Made by a program: the position numbers and the translations under genes
In this document: piece after piece, positions 12,155 through 23,861 of the stretch
Layout of the letters: each line of letters begins with the position of its first letter
Position numbering within the stretch: position 1 is the stretch's first letter
Notes under the pieces: generated by a model
What the model was told of the DNA's origin: nothing
Seen by the model: only the letters and a program-made list of their open reading frames with translations
The model's database searches: none
DNA from: Spongospora subterranea f. sp. subterranea
Lineage: Eukaryota; Endomyxa: Phytomyxea; Phytomyxea; Plasmodiophorida
DNA: 61,263 bases
Direction: 5' to 3'
Assembly: GCA_049724395.1 (NCBI GenBank)
Contig: JAUGWO010000004.1
Location: 1-61,263 of the forward strand

Positions 12155-12305
12155 TCTCCGTCTGGTCGACGATTCCGACCAGTATGAACCACTCTCGTAA
12201 AATACGAGCACTGCAGAAACCATTGGGAGCACAGTACTCGCTGTTTTTCTGTAATCCCGACTTTGTCAATTCAGTCACTTTGGCCAGCGAATAATCACAA
12301 TCATT
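12155..12305 (-). pseudogene. Stray copy of NOMO exon 2
   Basis: The minus strand encodes DYSLAKVTELTKSGLQKNSE followed by YCAPNGF, almost the same as NOMO exon 2 (DYSLIKVTVLTKSGLQKDSV, YCAPNGF) at about 10620-10750. DNA identity is also high across about 120 bp. No signal-peptide exon or downstream NOMO exons are present here, and similarity fades after the Phe. It is a partial duplication lying in the same orientation about 1.5 kb upstream of the real exon. Confidence 0.8.
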
Positions 12306-12740
12306 GTCATATTCCGGCAGACACTGATCGAGAATCGCAGAGGAATCGTCCACCATATGGAGTTCGCCCAGGTCAACAGGTTCACTCCTTTGTGGTCACC
12401 ACGAGCACAAAGACGCCACGACACGAGCCGACCACAAGTAGTGGCATGAGGCGATGACGGAAGAATATCGATCGCCTATGGGAAAACAACACATGGACAC
12501 TCTGTATCTTCAGATCCATAACGTCATCAAATTCAACCTTTTGGCGCTGGATATCTCCATCAACGTTGACGGTGGCTCAGTTTGGTTTGATGACAGTTCG
12601 ATCATGAAATATCGCACAGAGTGTCCCAGTATTGTTGTCCATTGGCGATGGGTTTTCTTCGTCATCGCCTCTTGCCCAGTCTTGTTGTGACGTCCTTGCA
12701 CGTGGTTGGCTCTGTGATCACAAGGGCCTTGTTCTTCGGT

Positions 12741-13211
12741 TTAGCGAACTGCTGTTGTGGCTGGCGGGCATGTGCCCCTTCCATGTTGTCGTTCGAGGCG
12801 CTCCGGTCTGTCAGTTGTGCGAGTTGACGACCTTTGTTTCAATCGGGCAGAATTCGTCAGGTCTGAGAAGGATCGTCGTCTCTGCACGGGTCGTTTGGCA
12901 ATTTTGTCGGCGCAGGAGCGGACGTTGCCGATGGTGCTGCTTCTGTTGGTGTCGGTAGCTCCTCGCCCTCGAATTCGTGCAACACTGAGGGCAGGAACGT
13001 CACGGCTGATAATGAGCTTTAGTGTCGTTTCTTCCTGCAGTTGGTCAGCTTTGCTGCTCCGTTGCGTTCCCACAGGAACTTGATTTGGATTCAAACTTGC
13101 GTCTCTGGGTATGTCAGCCAAAAACTCGTAAATGGGCATGGTCGTAAGCAACGGCTCTTTCTGAGCGTTCGGCTGATTTCTGGTCGATCGACCATTTCTT
13201 CTTCCTACCAC
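12741..13211 (-). CDS. Hypothetical Arg-rich protein, 156 residues
   Basis: An uninterrupted frame from ATG 13211 gives a basic, low-hydrophobicity protein with many Arg, Ser, Thr and Gln (for example RPVQRRRSFSDLTNS). I recognise no domain. The opposite strand is also open for more than 100 codons in places, so chance is a real alternative. It lies between the stray NOMO exon and a gene-poor stretch. Confidence 0.3.
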   Translation of the reverse strand: MVGRRNGRSTRNQPNAQKEPLLTTMPIYEFLADIPRDASLNPNQVPVGTQRSSKADQLQEETTLKLIISRDVPALSVARIRGRGATDTNRSSTIGNVRSCADKIAKRPVQRRRSFSDLTNSARLKQRSSTRTTDRPERLERQHGRGTCPPATTAVR

Positions 13212-14102
13212 ATGCGTTAATGAACAGCGCTGTATATCTGATGTGTCTGAAGTTCGTTTGTTGTTTACTACAGGAATTGTTCTACGCTTTTATTCAGGAC
13301 GTGTCTGCCGTAGTTCGCAGCAATGAACTTTTCTAACGTGTTGGATGACCTATTATGTGCCTATGATGTCCTTTTGATTATGTCACCCATAATCACCTTT
13401 CGACATCGTTCCGCAAACACATTCAAACTCGATGCGAACGGCATGAGACAGAGATACGACCATGAATTGAAACGGTGCTGCGATCAGTCAAACGATGGAC
13501 ATTGCTGGCGGCAGGGTGGGTTTCTGCAGAATCCCACACAGGATCTTGATTCTGTGCCTACAACGACGGCTCTTCTTGCGTTTTTGACAATTCGCACCAA
13601 TCTCTGGTCTGCAGTGATGACATACAGAGAACGTCATGGGTCGGGCGCATGAAATCAGAGTGATTATCATGTCGTTACCTCGGGTGCTCGATCGCCGCCC
13701 GAGCCTCTCGGTCCAATCTTACTGTCTCCTCCGACAGTTTAGGGTCAAGTTTTGACGGTTTTACTGTGGTTGCCTCAAATTCTATTACTCCACTTCGTCA
13801 GTGACATGAACTGTACCGAAAGGGTTCGGGCGGCCATCGATAACCCAGGCGACTACACGACCCTCAAATTTATTATCACAAATGTTTTGGCATTCATTCT
13901 CTTATAAATGGGTTGGTTTTCAAGCCGACCATGCAGATACACATTTTCACGTATTTGCACAGATTTCAGCCTGTTTGGTTTAGGTGGAATCAAATCGAAT
14001 CAATGGGATGTTCATCTTGTTAGCCTAACCACTTAATCCTGTTGACTCACCATTTTTCCTGATTTTTCATACCACTTAAGCACTGCTCGCAATTGTAATT
14101 TA
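13212..14102. other. No recognised gene
   Basis: Only short unsupported frames were seen. There is no repeat, tRNA or other RNA gene that I could recognise. Confidence 0.4.
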
Positions 14103-14605
14103 ATGGACTGGAGAGTAATTATTGGTATTTTAGCGATCTGGTCTTCTGTTGGTGCGATTTCGGCAAACAACGATAAAGATCCGAATAAAGGCCGGTTGGC
14201 CGCAATCAAAGCGCTGTCGGCAGCAAGTCAGATAATATCTAACCAAACGTCTAATAGTTCAGGGATCGCCCGGTTGAAGGTTCCAATGGTTCGCAATGGA
14301 ACTGGCAAAACCCGTCACGATCGATCTAAAATTATCTATTGGGCAACCGAAAGTGACGGTGCATAACTACAGCGATCCCGTCAAACGCAATCAATCCAGT
14401 TCTGCTCCTATACATTCAACATTGCCAAAGCCTGGCAAACGTCTTGCACTTGATGACGTGATCATCAAAACAGGTTTGAAGCCCAGCATACAATCGGGCT
14501 ATTCTGATTTGCACCGCAGATCGCAATAACGGAACAAAATATAACTCGAGGTCTTCTGGTTCGGTATCCGGACAGAATCGAAACCAAGAAAGACGCGGCA
14601 TAAAA
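14103..14605 (+). CDS. Possible small secreted protein, model uncertain
   Basis: The ATG at 14103 opens a frame with a plausible signal peptide (MDWRVIIGILAIWSSVGAIS) followed by a Lys/Asn/Ser-rich chain with several N-glycosylation sequons (NQT, NSS, NGT). The frame closes at 14366. A second overlapping frame (14296-14529) and a third continuing to a stop near 14600 suggest an unplaced intron or a frame slip. I recognise no family. Confidence 0.4.
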
Positions 14606-15075
14606 GCAGTGCCGACTTGTCGCGAGATGAAAGATGGTGAGTTATCTGATGCTTCCTTATGATTATGTTGTAAAACGTATCATACAGGTCCATGTCATGA
14701 GGAATAGTACGCGTTTACAGCCAGCTACATATTTGAATAAAGTGCATCGCAGGAGCATTGATCAATGAGTATTAGTAATAAACAAACGTGATCCTGCAGA
14801 TTGGTAATCGGTTCAAACCGACATGATGTTTGGCCGATCGCCCCTGAAGAAGAAGGAAAACAGCATTGTAAGGTAAAATACAATGGACGATGTGGTGCGT
14901 TCGGGGTTTAGTCAAGTCAAACTCCGGGTTACGCCATCACTATGTTACCCAGTAATCTTAAACCTGTATATCTCCACCCTCTCACTGTCACTAATCTAGT
15001 GCGCATATTCCACCTTTACAAGGCGACGTTGCGTTTGTGGATCGCTGTTCGTTCATTTGAGGAATTCCATCGACC
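14606..15075. other. Upstream region of PSMA1
   Basis: No gene was recognised. The stretch just before 15076 should hold the PSMA1 promoter; I see no decisive motif. Confidence 0.4.
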
Positions 15076-16149
15076 ATGTACCGGAATCAGTACGATGATA
15101 GCGTCACAACCTACTCCCCTGTTGGCCGCTTGCATCAGGTCGATATCCGCTATTGCGGCGCACTCACTGTCCATTGATGGTCCACAATATGTATAGGTTG
15201 AATATGCTATGGAGGCCGTTAAACAAGGCAGTGCTGTTTGTGGTCTCCGTTCGAAAACAACCGCTGTCAGATTTCTTGATATTTTCATTTAATCTTTCGA
15301 ATTTTCACATTGTCTTTGTCTTATTGTAATACTTTTGAGAAAAAACTTAGTTTCGATTTTCCACTTCAGGTATTAGCCGCGCTTCGTCGGACACCATCAG
15401 ATTTGGTGCAGCACCGCAGCAGAAATTATTCCGCATCGATGGTCATATGGGGATCGGCGTTTCCGGGTTGATTGCCGATGCTCGAGGCCTCAGTGTTTTC
15501 ATGCGAGGTGAAGCGCTCAACCATCAGGTGTAATTTAGATAATCTAGAGCTGAACGACGTCTTGCTTACATGTTTCCTGTAGTATACCTTTGGCTCTGCT
15601 ATGCCCATTAGCCGACTCGTATCGAAAGTGTCGGATATTTCACAGCGTTATACACAAGAAGCCTCCAAGCGGCCCTATGGAGTAGGACTCTTGGTTGCGG
15701 GCGTTGATAAATCGGGTGCTCACTTGTTTGAGACTTCTCCATGGTAATGGGATAGGCTTTTTCTATCAAAATCTCATTGTTGGTATTATCAGTGGTATCC
15801 ACTATGAGTACGTTGCTCAAGCACTTGGCGCCCGTTCGCAAAGTGCCAAGACGTATCTTGAAAAGCATTTCGAGACGTTCGATAACGCCAGCGATGAAGA
15901 ATTGATCGAATTTGCGATCAAATCGTTAAGAGGCCCATCACCCACAGGTTCGGGCACCATTCAATGACTTATTTCACTATTCAATCGTAAATAGGGGAAA
16001 TCACGGTGGACAACATCGAAATCGCGATTGTAAGCACATCGCGGCCTTTCACTATCATTGGCGAAGAGGAGTTGACCGCACGAATATCGAGCGCCAATTC
16101 GGATGGACTTGGTGGGGCCCGAACTGATGTGGACGCTATCAAGGATTAA
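15076..16149 (+). CDS. PSMA1: Proteasome subunit alpha type-1 (alpha6)
   Basis: This is a structural alpha-ring subunit of the 20S proteasome, which degrades ubiquitinated proteins. The start at 15076 gives MYRNQYDDSVTTYSPVGRLH, the family N-terminus. Six exons fit: 15076-15138, 15197-15265, 15370-15527, 15583-15743, 15793-15947 and 15995-16149. They carry VEYAMEAVKQGSAVCGLRSK, GHMGIGVSGLIADARGLS, KRPYGVGLLVAG, GARSQSAKTYLEKHF and a C-terminal strand ITVDNIEIAIVS. The length is close to the family norm of about 260 residues. Exon 3 is 158 nt, one base short: the frame shifts between ALRRTPSDL and QQKLFRIDGH. All other exons are sound, so I favour a consensus error over a pseudogene. Confidence 0.93.
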
Positions 16150-16837
16150 TGGCAGTACTTTCAAGTTGCATAAACGGTTCCTTTACCAAGATTTATCAAC
16201 TATAGTGTGATGAGGCAATCTCAGAATAGTTTCGGGTTTTTGTATTCGCTTTTGATGACGCTAAGCCGAGAATAGAAAGTTTGGATACAGCAAACTGGTG
16301 TCACTGTTCAAATGTATTCTTCGTCAGTGTAAAAGGCGGGGTGTATAGCATGGAATACGGCCAGGGATCACAAGGCGATTTCCTGTCATGGTCGGAATCT
16401 TGTCGGATCTTCTAATGTCTCCGTCTCAAGAAAACAGATCTAACGTGATAAAAACGGGGAACAATGGATGATTTCGGGATTTTGCGAGTTCAAGACCTGG
16501 TGGGACAACAGAACAGACAAGAAAACTACCATTCACCATGGCGATAACGTAGCCGAGTATATATCTATGGGATTCGGTAGGTGATTCAAGACCGATGGAC
16601 TAGAGCTTTACTCAAATGTTCTCTTTGCCTAAGAACAAAATCTGACTGGGCGAGGTCATCTTATTATGTTGATTTCAGCCAGAGCGATGATAGAGAAGGC
16701 AATGTTTCTTGACACGAAGCTACTCCTAAAACCTGTGTTCACGACCAGCAAGCAAACGATAACCTATCATAATTTTCAACAACCTAAAGTAAGGTAGGCA
16801 GCCAAAATCCCATAAAAAATCAAACAAACAGCGGATA
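16150..16837. other. No recognised gene
   Basis: No conserved frame, repeat or RNA gene was recognised. Confidence 0.4.
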
Positions 16838-17015
16838 ATGCACAGGACAAAACCTACACATTACAACCATCTCCGAATCCAATGGACCATATGCCGACAG
16901 AATAAACAAGAACGACACGACATGGATAGACAAGCGTACGTGTATGGCATACCGAAATGGGAGGTCGATAGCGGCCACGTTCATAGCTCCATCACGCCTG
17001 CAAAAGCCATAACCA

Positions 17016-17647
17016 TTGCTAACAGATTATCACGCACCGAACCGCAACGCAGGCACAAGAGGCACTGCCAACCAGCAACATCACTCATGGTGTCCTACCT
17101 GTGATAACTGGTATCCCGATGGTACATTATCGCGTCGCTTTAGGAATTGGAATGGCGTTAGCAAAATCACCTTTCATCCGAAACACTGGATGGGCAAGCC
17201 GGGCTGTCTCAAATATTTGGAATGGCTTCCGTCGTGCAATCCGGCAGAGAGTTTGGGGATGCCGCTTCAAGCAACTTTTTGCGAAGCAGTTCTCGAAAGA
17301 GCGGCTGAACTCGACATCACTTTGGGATTAAAATTCGTGACTTGATTACGAACAAGCTGCTGAAGCAGTCGTTCAAAAAGTGCTATGCGTCTTGGAAAAC
17401 GCGTTTAGATCCCGGTCCCGGAGGCCAGTTCAAAGTTGACCGCAAAGATGTGATACAATGGATGGAAGAAGCTACTGAAGAGGTGAATGACAAGCTGTCA
17501 TCAACACTCTTCAAGGCCTTTGCCACGTATGGGCAAGATCACCGATATGAAGATCAGTCGCTGTTAGCTTCGTATCTTGCAAAGCAAGAAGAAAATGGGG
17601 TTTACAAGTCACTGTTGGCCAACCAGCAAGCTATAGAGTTAGATTGA
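17016..17647 (+). pseudogene. Transposase C-terminal fragment, pogo-like candidate
   Basis: Frame 17342-17647 reads ITNKLLKQSFKKCYASWKTR...DRKDVIQWMEEATEEVNDKL. This arrangement (a helix, then a K-x-x-x-x-D-x-I-x-W-x-x-x-A segment) resembles the region after the last catalytic residue in pogo/Tigger DDE transposases. The upstream frame (17016-17345) ends where this begins, so a frame change lies near 17340. I see no catalytic motif, so the family call is weak. The 3' end is duplicated in inverted orientation. Confidence 0.4.
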
Positions 17648-17930
17648 GGTCGAATATCGCCTCTCACGAGGTTGTGGCATTTGAAAAATTGTGGGAAAAA
17701 ATAACAAAATAAACACCTTTTTTGGTCAATTCTTGCACCCTACATTAAGTCAAACACAATTTGAAAATAGGACAGGAGTTCTTTTTGTTAAGTACGGTTC
17801 CACAATTTTTCAAAATGCCACTACCTCGTGAGAGGCGATATTCGACCTCAATTTAACTCTATAGCTTGCTGGTTGGCCAACAGTGACTTGTAAACCCCAT
17901 TTCTTCCTGCTTTGCAAGATACGAAGCTAC
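17565..17930. repeat. Inverted repeat over the transposase fragment 3' end
   Basis: The arm at about 17565-17690 (containing GAGGTCGAATATCGCCTCTCACGAGGT) is repeated inverted at about 17805-17930, with a loop of about 115 bp. The left arm is the 3' coding end of the transposase fragment plus about 45 bp beyond its stop. Arms differ by several substitutions. Confidence 0.9.
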
Positions 17931-18017
17931 AGTAACAGAAAAAAACTCCTTTACTGCTGGGTGAACTTTGTGTTTGTCTTCATTTATCTGGTCGTCTTCA
18001 TACAGTACCAAAATTTC

Positions 18018-18108
18018 ATGGACTTTCCGGTCAGGTGAAACGTTTCTGGCCAGGTGGCATTTTTCCGGTCAGGTGAAACGTTCTGGCCAGGTGGCACATT
18101 TCCGGTTA
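18018..18108 (+). repeat. Short tandem repeat, CAGGTGAAACGTTTCTGGC type, site 1
   Basis: About two copies of a 36-39-bp unit read TCAGGTGAAACGTTTCTGGC followed by CAGGTGGCA and a T-rich CCGG end. The same unit recurs at about 18943-19030, so the two blocks flank the hairpin at 18462-18940. Confidence 0.8.
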
Positions 18109-18461
18109 CCCCTCATCACCCTCACATCCTCACCAGCCCTTGTGCATCTAAGTAACTCTGCTGCAGACACGCACAGACTTTGAATATGAATCGGATAGCA
18201 GGCAGACCAGCATCAGCGAATGTCAGTGACACAGAGGGATGGCAAACATTGCCTATCTTGCACCCTACACTTGTGCTGATGTGGGAAGATCCTGTGCCCT
18301 GCACGGATATGAAGTCAAGACACGACACCCTAGCCATCCCGAGTAGTGCGACCGGCACTTCCCTGATATAGTTGTTGGTTCATAATATCCCTCATTCCCC
18401 TGATGGACTCTCGGATGAAGTACTCGTCGCTGTCTATATTCTCCATCATCGTGTGTAGCAT

Positions 18462-18940
18462 GTGAATGGACTCGGGCTTCACCTTTGCTACCTTCATAGG
18501 GTAAGTCACCTGAACACCGCGCATGATCTCACTGAGATTTACAGTGGTGTGCTTCATAAACGTCTCTTCGGTACTTCTCTCCATCAGGTAGCTGAGACGC
18601 TATTGCATCCGATTCGAACAGAGGTTTGGTCTGAATACTCCACTTCTCGCATTCTGCAACTGAGGTCGGATCCTTGAGAAAGTACAGTTGCGCCTGCACG
18701 AAATCTTGCGTGGTACTCCTGACAGTTCTCTGGAGCCGATGCGAGAAGTGGAGTATTCAGACCAAACCTCTGTTCGACTCGGATGCAATAGCGTCTCAGC
18801 TACCTGATGGAGAGAAGTACCGAAGAGAGACGTTTATGAAGCACACCACTGTAAATCTCAGTGAAATCATGTGCGGTGTTCAGGTGACTTACCCTATGAA
18901 GGTAGCAAAGGTGAGGCCCGAGTCCATTCACATGCCAGGT
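18462..18940. repeat. Long hairpin, about 190-bp arms
   Basis: Bases about 18462-18650 and 18735-18940 are inverted copies around a loop of about 85 bp. Both arms encode the same peptide, which includes ETFMKHTTVNLSEIM and GVQVTYPMKVAKV, read on the minus strand in the left arm and on the plus strand in the right. I do not recognise the protein. Together with the flanking CAGGTGAAACG repeats this looks like a foldback mobile element. Confidence 0.88.
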
Positions 18941-18942
18941 GA

Positions 18943-19030
18943 AACGATTCTGGCCAGGTGTCACCTTTCCGGTCAGGTGAAACGTTTCTCCAGGTGGCAC
19001 CTTTTTGGTCAGGCGGCACGCTTCTGGTCC
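18943..19030 (+). repeat. CAGGTGAAACGTTTCTGGC-type repeats, site 2
   Basis: Two to three degenerate copies of the unit described at 18018-18108 lie immediately after the hairpin, in the same orientation. Confidence 0.8.
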
Positions 19031-19077
19031 CAGCGCCGGAATCGACACTGTAATGAATATATAGAGACCGGCCTATC

Positions 19078-19210
19078 CCCTCTACCGCGCGCGGTTCAAC
19101 CGCGCGAGATGTTTGGACATTCGCACAAATAGGGTACACTATTGACTGTGACTCAGTCTGATGGATAATATTGTCATCTACGGTAATGCAAAGACATACT
19201 CCTATATTGC
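19078..19210 (+). repeat. Dispersed repeat, copy 1 (partner near 42480)
   Basis: The sequence TACCGCGCGCGGTTC..., TTTGGACATTCGCACAAATA, GGGTACACTATTGACTGTGA and TATATTGCACTGAGCG recurs at about 42478-42580 with small changes. No coding potential is seen. The GCGCGC core can form a short hairpin. Confidence 0.65.
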
Positions 19211-19600
19211 ACTGAGCGAGGGTTGAGATCGCAGTTTAGGGTTTCGGATCACGTCATTTTATGCCGAATCGATTCTCTCTTCATCTAGTGTCTTCTGTTT
19301 CAGTTTCAGCAATGCAATCTTCGAGGTGATGATTATTTTCTCATATAATTAACGGTTCAATTATCTCTGATGGTTTTTGTTTGGTCAACTATCGCCTAGC
19401 ACTTATGCTGCCGTCGCTGAGATGGCTGTATGGGAAAGGTTTTTTATTCATACTGTTCTTCACCTTAACTCCTTTATAGTGATTCATCAGTAATCGCCCG
19501 GTGATGTTTATCCAGGCTATACATTCATGGTCTACCAGGATCTGCTGTCCAAAATCCAAACTTTTGCGAGGTCGCAAATTTTCACGTCAACCGGAGCCCG
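19211..19600. other. No recognised gene
   Basis: Only short unsupported frames were seen. Confidence 0.4.
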
Positions 19601-20690
19601 CATCGAATGGATGCTCAGCGGGCAGTGAAATTGTTTGGGGTAGAGTCAATTGTCCAGCGCGGACGATTTTATTGCAGACATTCTGCTTTAGGTCGTGTCG
19701 AGTCGTGGACATGTGGGTGGGATGCCCAAGGCGACCACACGCCCAAATTCATGGAACTTGAAAGAGTCCTGCTGGAGGAGAGCCGTCGCCTCATCGTGGT
19801 CGCCGACAACACATGGTTCGTAGTCGACGACGACACGATTAGTTTAAGAGCACAGCGTTCATAATGCCGCAGAATCTCATGAACTACCACCCGTATTGTT
19901 CAAAATTCGAACTCCAGGCCTCCAAGGCTGCTGATACCTTTAACAAGGCCAGGCGGCAAAGTTATGTAATCGACAACATCAACAACAGTGATGATGACCT
20001 AGCTGGTGATGGGCAAAAAAGAGCTGGACGAATCAGACCAAGACATACCTGGCCTGTTCAGTACTGACTTGGGTTCATTCGGAGCATTGGGTGATGCCAG
20101 ATGCTCCATTATTAGGCCATGATGAACTAGCAGCGTCGAAAAATGTCAAGGTGCTGGGTCAGTCCAACGCTGCTCCAATGCAATTGGACGCAATCGCGGT
20201 TCGAGAGCGTGGCGATCAAAAGGCCTGTAAAGTTTGAGGTTTTATTCTCTCAAGCATTCCTTCTTTCCTTCACAAATGGATGGCCGTTTAGCATCCATCA
20301 TCGAAGTCCAACGCAACGATTACGATATTCTACCCTCGGTTTTTGATTCCGAGGAATGGACAGCGATTGAGATCGTCGCGCAGCAGCCATGTTCCTGTCC
20401 TGATCGCGATTGATCCTAAGACAAAACAACCGTTCAAACGAGCTCGACGGTGCGTGCTATGCACAAAGAGAAGTGAAGAAGTACTGCAATACGTGCCGTC
20501 AGTTTATGTGCACATCGGTTGTTGGAAAACAACGGACGCCATGCGCTGTTACTTGTCACCAGCGAAAGAAACTGGCGACAGCGCGAGATACTACCCGCAC
20601 TAGAACGAACATCGAGAGGTTTGCAGACAACTCGGCAGAAACAGTCAACATCGCCTGCTGTTGATTTCAATGGCTGGGAGACGGGAGATA
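19601..20690 (+). pseudogene. Transposase remnant, piggyBac-like candidate
   Basis: Three broken frames run in one direction. The first (19607-19864) ends VVDDDTISLRAQRS, which could correspond to the D-E-x-M-x-x-F-x-G-R segment of piggyBac transposases. The second begins MPQNLMNYHPYCSKFEL, which fits the following M-P-x-K-P-x-K-x-G-x-K segment loosely. The third (20343-20664) has a Cys-rich end (RARRCVLCTKR, YCNTCRQFMC, TPCAVTCH) like the C-terminal zinc ribbon of that family. Each match is weak alone; the order is what supports the call. Several frame changes and stops are present. Confidence 0.38.
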
Positions 20691-21415
20691 ACAATGAAGA
20701 CGTGGTTGTTTTGGAAAATGATGAAGTTGCTGATGGGGAACGAGCAAATGTTGTTATAATTCATTTTGGTGCCCGACACTCAAAATACGTGCATCGGAGT
20801 GGCCAAAATGACAACGGGAATAGTGTATTCAGGTTCTTGAAAAATATCTCAAGCGTCATCCAGACCATATGATTGCATGAAGGCAAGCGACGATCGAGCC
20901 GAAATTGACATCAAAATAGCCTTGTGAGATATTCCTATTTCTCCGTGACTTTCCCCTATAAAAACAAAACTCTGTTTTATGCGGAGTTAATCGAAATGTA
21001 TTACGATTATGTGTTTGAGAGCCTGTGAAGAGAGGAGAGATCACGCGAGCGAGAGAGTGCAGGAGCGAGAGAAAGCGGGAACGAGAGAGGGGTACATGCC
21101 CGCCAGCAAGACACCATCGGTCATAAAGAGGCACAACGGTGAGACAGCATGGGACGCTCTGGGAGGCGTGACGAGGACATCGCCAGGGCGCAAAACGCAG
21201 ACCAAAACCTCTGAATGTCGACATAGATCAGCAAACGAGGCGATGCTGGGAATTTTTGACAACGCCGTCAAATGGAAACAACAATTTCCGTTGGCACTCC
21301 AAATAACCCATATTATACACCAACAATACAAAGGAATGTGATTCTCTCCCCTGCGGCATTTTCAAAACGAACCTGGTTCGGTTTGAAACGAACCTGGGTT
21401 CGAAAATCGATCGGG

Positions 21416-23754
21416 ATGGATCAATCCCAGGTCGATGTGGGGGATACCGCGGCCTTAGAAAGGCCGCACGACGTCAGGAGACGGCAACTCAAACAATCGC
21501 CAACGCGCATGAAGGGTCTAACGCCGGCTGAGGAGGATGCTGTGGCGAGCAAGGTTCAAGACGTCATGTCTCGAATGGACTTGTCGCTGTCGGCAACGAA
21601 GGTTGGCCTGATGGGGTCGCGAGTGTTAGCGGCCAATTCCTCCAGGCAATACGGATCCGTTTTCCGGGGTTTGATATTGTTTCTGAAGAGAATTGGTGAT
21701 TTTGCGTCTCTCGTCGTTTTCAGCGAGAACGCACCCTTGGAATTCTGTCCGAGCATGAGCGCCGATTCGCTTATGGCCTATATCGACTTTAAGGTATGGC
21801 ATCTCGCAACTCACTTGCCCATTGCTCACATGGCTTATATTGGTTTCAAGGTGCTGCCTTCCGGAACTCCCTTGTCGATATTTGCCGATGCCGCATCAGA
21901 CGCATCTCGTGTTGGCCCGATCCGGGATTACTTTACAGGCACGGCAATCGTGTCGTCGGGGGCATGGAACGATCCCGGCGCTTGTAATCAGCTCCTAAGT
22001 GCTGTCTCGAACCTGCACGTGGCGAAGAATCAGGGAGGGCCGTATCAAGAGCCATGCCACAACTGTATCACGCTCTATGATTCGGGAGTGTTGAGCGGTT
22101 GTCGTTTCCATGCATCACGTCCGCAGCTGTGGCGCTGTGGATCTCCCCGCGAACTTGCCGCTGTTAAGAACAGGTACCAAACTCCTGCAACGTGTCGATT
22201 TACTCCATCCCGGAGCTAAACACTGTCATAACACAGGTACCAAAGGCTCACTAAATTTGATTTACCGGACTACCAAGCCCAGGGAAACTCAGCGCTTCTT
22301 CCACATGAGCTTGTTGACGTTCGCACAGCTCTGTTGAGTCGAAACTCCATTTCGGCATTTCAGGAATGGGTGATGGTCCTGTTCCATGTCCAGCTTTTCC
22401 TGCGAGCCAAAGAAGGGTGCGAGTTTCAGCTGGCAGATTTTGTGCCAGGGTTAACCACTATCAACCGGGACAGCGGGGAGGTGTTGGCTCTTGGCATCAA
22501 GATTAAGGGGAAATCAGACGAATCCTTCAAGCTGATGATGATTTGGCGGAACGACCAGGTTCCGGAGCTTTGTCTGGTCAGACATTTACTGGCCTGGATC
22601 CATCTGAGACCCAGCTCAACTGGAGATTATCTGTTCCCTAACCGTAATGGCGGGATTATGGAATATAACAGGTTCAACCACAGGTACCGTTCTGTTCGGG
22701 GGATGTGTTGACTGACCCATGACACTCAACAACTGATATTGATTCATAGCTTGAAGACTCTGTTCCGAACAGTTATCGGCAGACGAGGGCCTTGGGGGAC
22801 ACACACTTTGAGGAAGACAGGGTACCTCATGGCAATATGGGGTGGTGGCCAGATCGAACAGATAATGCTATCGGCTAGGCACAAGACCCTGGCCAGCGCC
22901 CAGAAATATTTTCAGGACGCTGCTGCTCTTTTGCATCTGGCCAAGATCCAAAGGTGAAAGTGAGACGGAACTTGATATTTGTTGCTTAGTTACAGTGCAG
23001 GGATAACATTTTATTGAAATATGCTTCTGAATGGCATGCAATTCATGTCATCAACCCTGGCCAATTTCTGGCGTTAAACAGGAACGTTCAGCAAACCACT
23101 TCTCTGGAAGATCATGCTAGCAGCATGATTGCCAGCCTAGTGCAACAGAAGGCTCTGCCTGTTCATTTTCAAAACGTGCCGCTTCAAATTTCCAAAGCGC
23201 TGCTGCTGATGTCCGAAGCCACAGAGGACTTGCAGAGGGAAATGGACGACATCCTTAAGCAATTGAGAAATGCGGGCTTGGAAAGTCTGGGCTCGAGGCT
23301 TCTGCAGATAATGCAGAAATTACGTTCCGCCGCAGATGCCACCAACGATCAGGTCGACAATGATTCCGCAAATAGCATTGTGGCTCCCTCATCTGCAGAT
23401 CCGGCGGTGCAGCGGCCTGAGAAGCGCGCTCGTCCAAGCGAGCAGCTGTTTGATGTCGCCGATCGGAAAAACCTGCGCAAGGCAAAGTCCACCGCGGCGA
23501 AGCTGGCCATCGTTCGGGATATCAACGAGGCCTGTACAACAGCTGCAGAATCCCGAATGAGATTTTGCCCGGCGCTGAAAACGGTTTTCTATTCAGTGGC
23601 CGGCCCGATCATGCGGTGCCTGATCGATCACTGCTCCGGCGACGACGCTGAATTTTCCCGAAGATGGGGGTCGAACTTCTCGCACAGCGACTGGGGGCGA
23701 ACGAGGTGCCCCGGACCGGATCCCGACGATCGCTGCGGCTTTCTCCACCAATAA
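21416..23754 (+). CDS. Tyrosine recombinase with C-terminal extension
   Basis: The protein should cut and rejoin DNA through a covalent phosphotyrosine. The start at 21416 is followed by a helical core-binding region (NSSRQYGSVFRGLILFLKRI). The catalytic part begins near 22340: Arg in FLRAKEGC, Lys in GIKIKGKSD, the H-x-x-R box in GTHTLRKTGYLMAI, His in SARHKTL and the nucleophile Tyr in SAQKYFQDA. An intron at about 22683-22748 joins FNH to SLKTLFRTVIGRRG, and another at about 22957-23000 joins KIQ to RDNILLKYASEW. About 240 more residues follow with a coiled-coil-like middle (DLQREMDDILKQL) and a basic stretch (RPEKRARPSEQ). The part between 21790 and 22330 needs at least one more intron or is damaged. 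Confidence 0.82.
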
Positions 23755-23861
23755 ACTGCCGTCGCCTTCTCAGTAAAATTGTGTGAACTTTTATCGGGTG
23801 AAAAATTGTGCGTGGCCGGTGTACGGTCAATTCGAACCAATCGAACCCGCTGATACATGCC

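Noticed and set aside
14780-14830. tRNA-like GGTTCAAACC box
   Set aside because: No matching A box or cloverleaf stems could be drawn around it.
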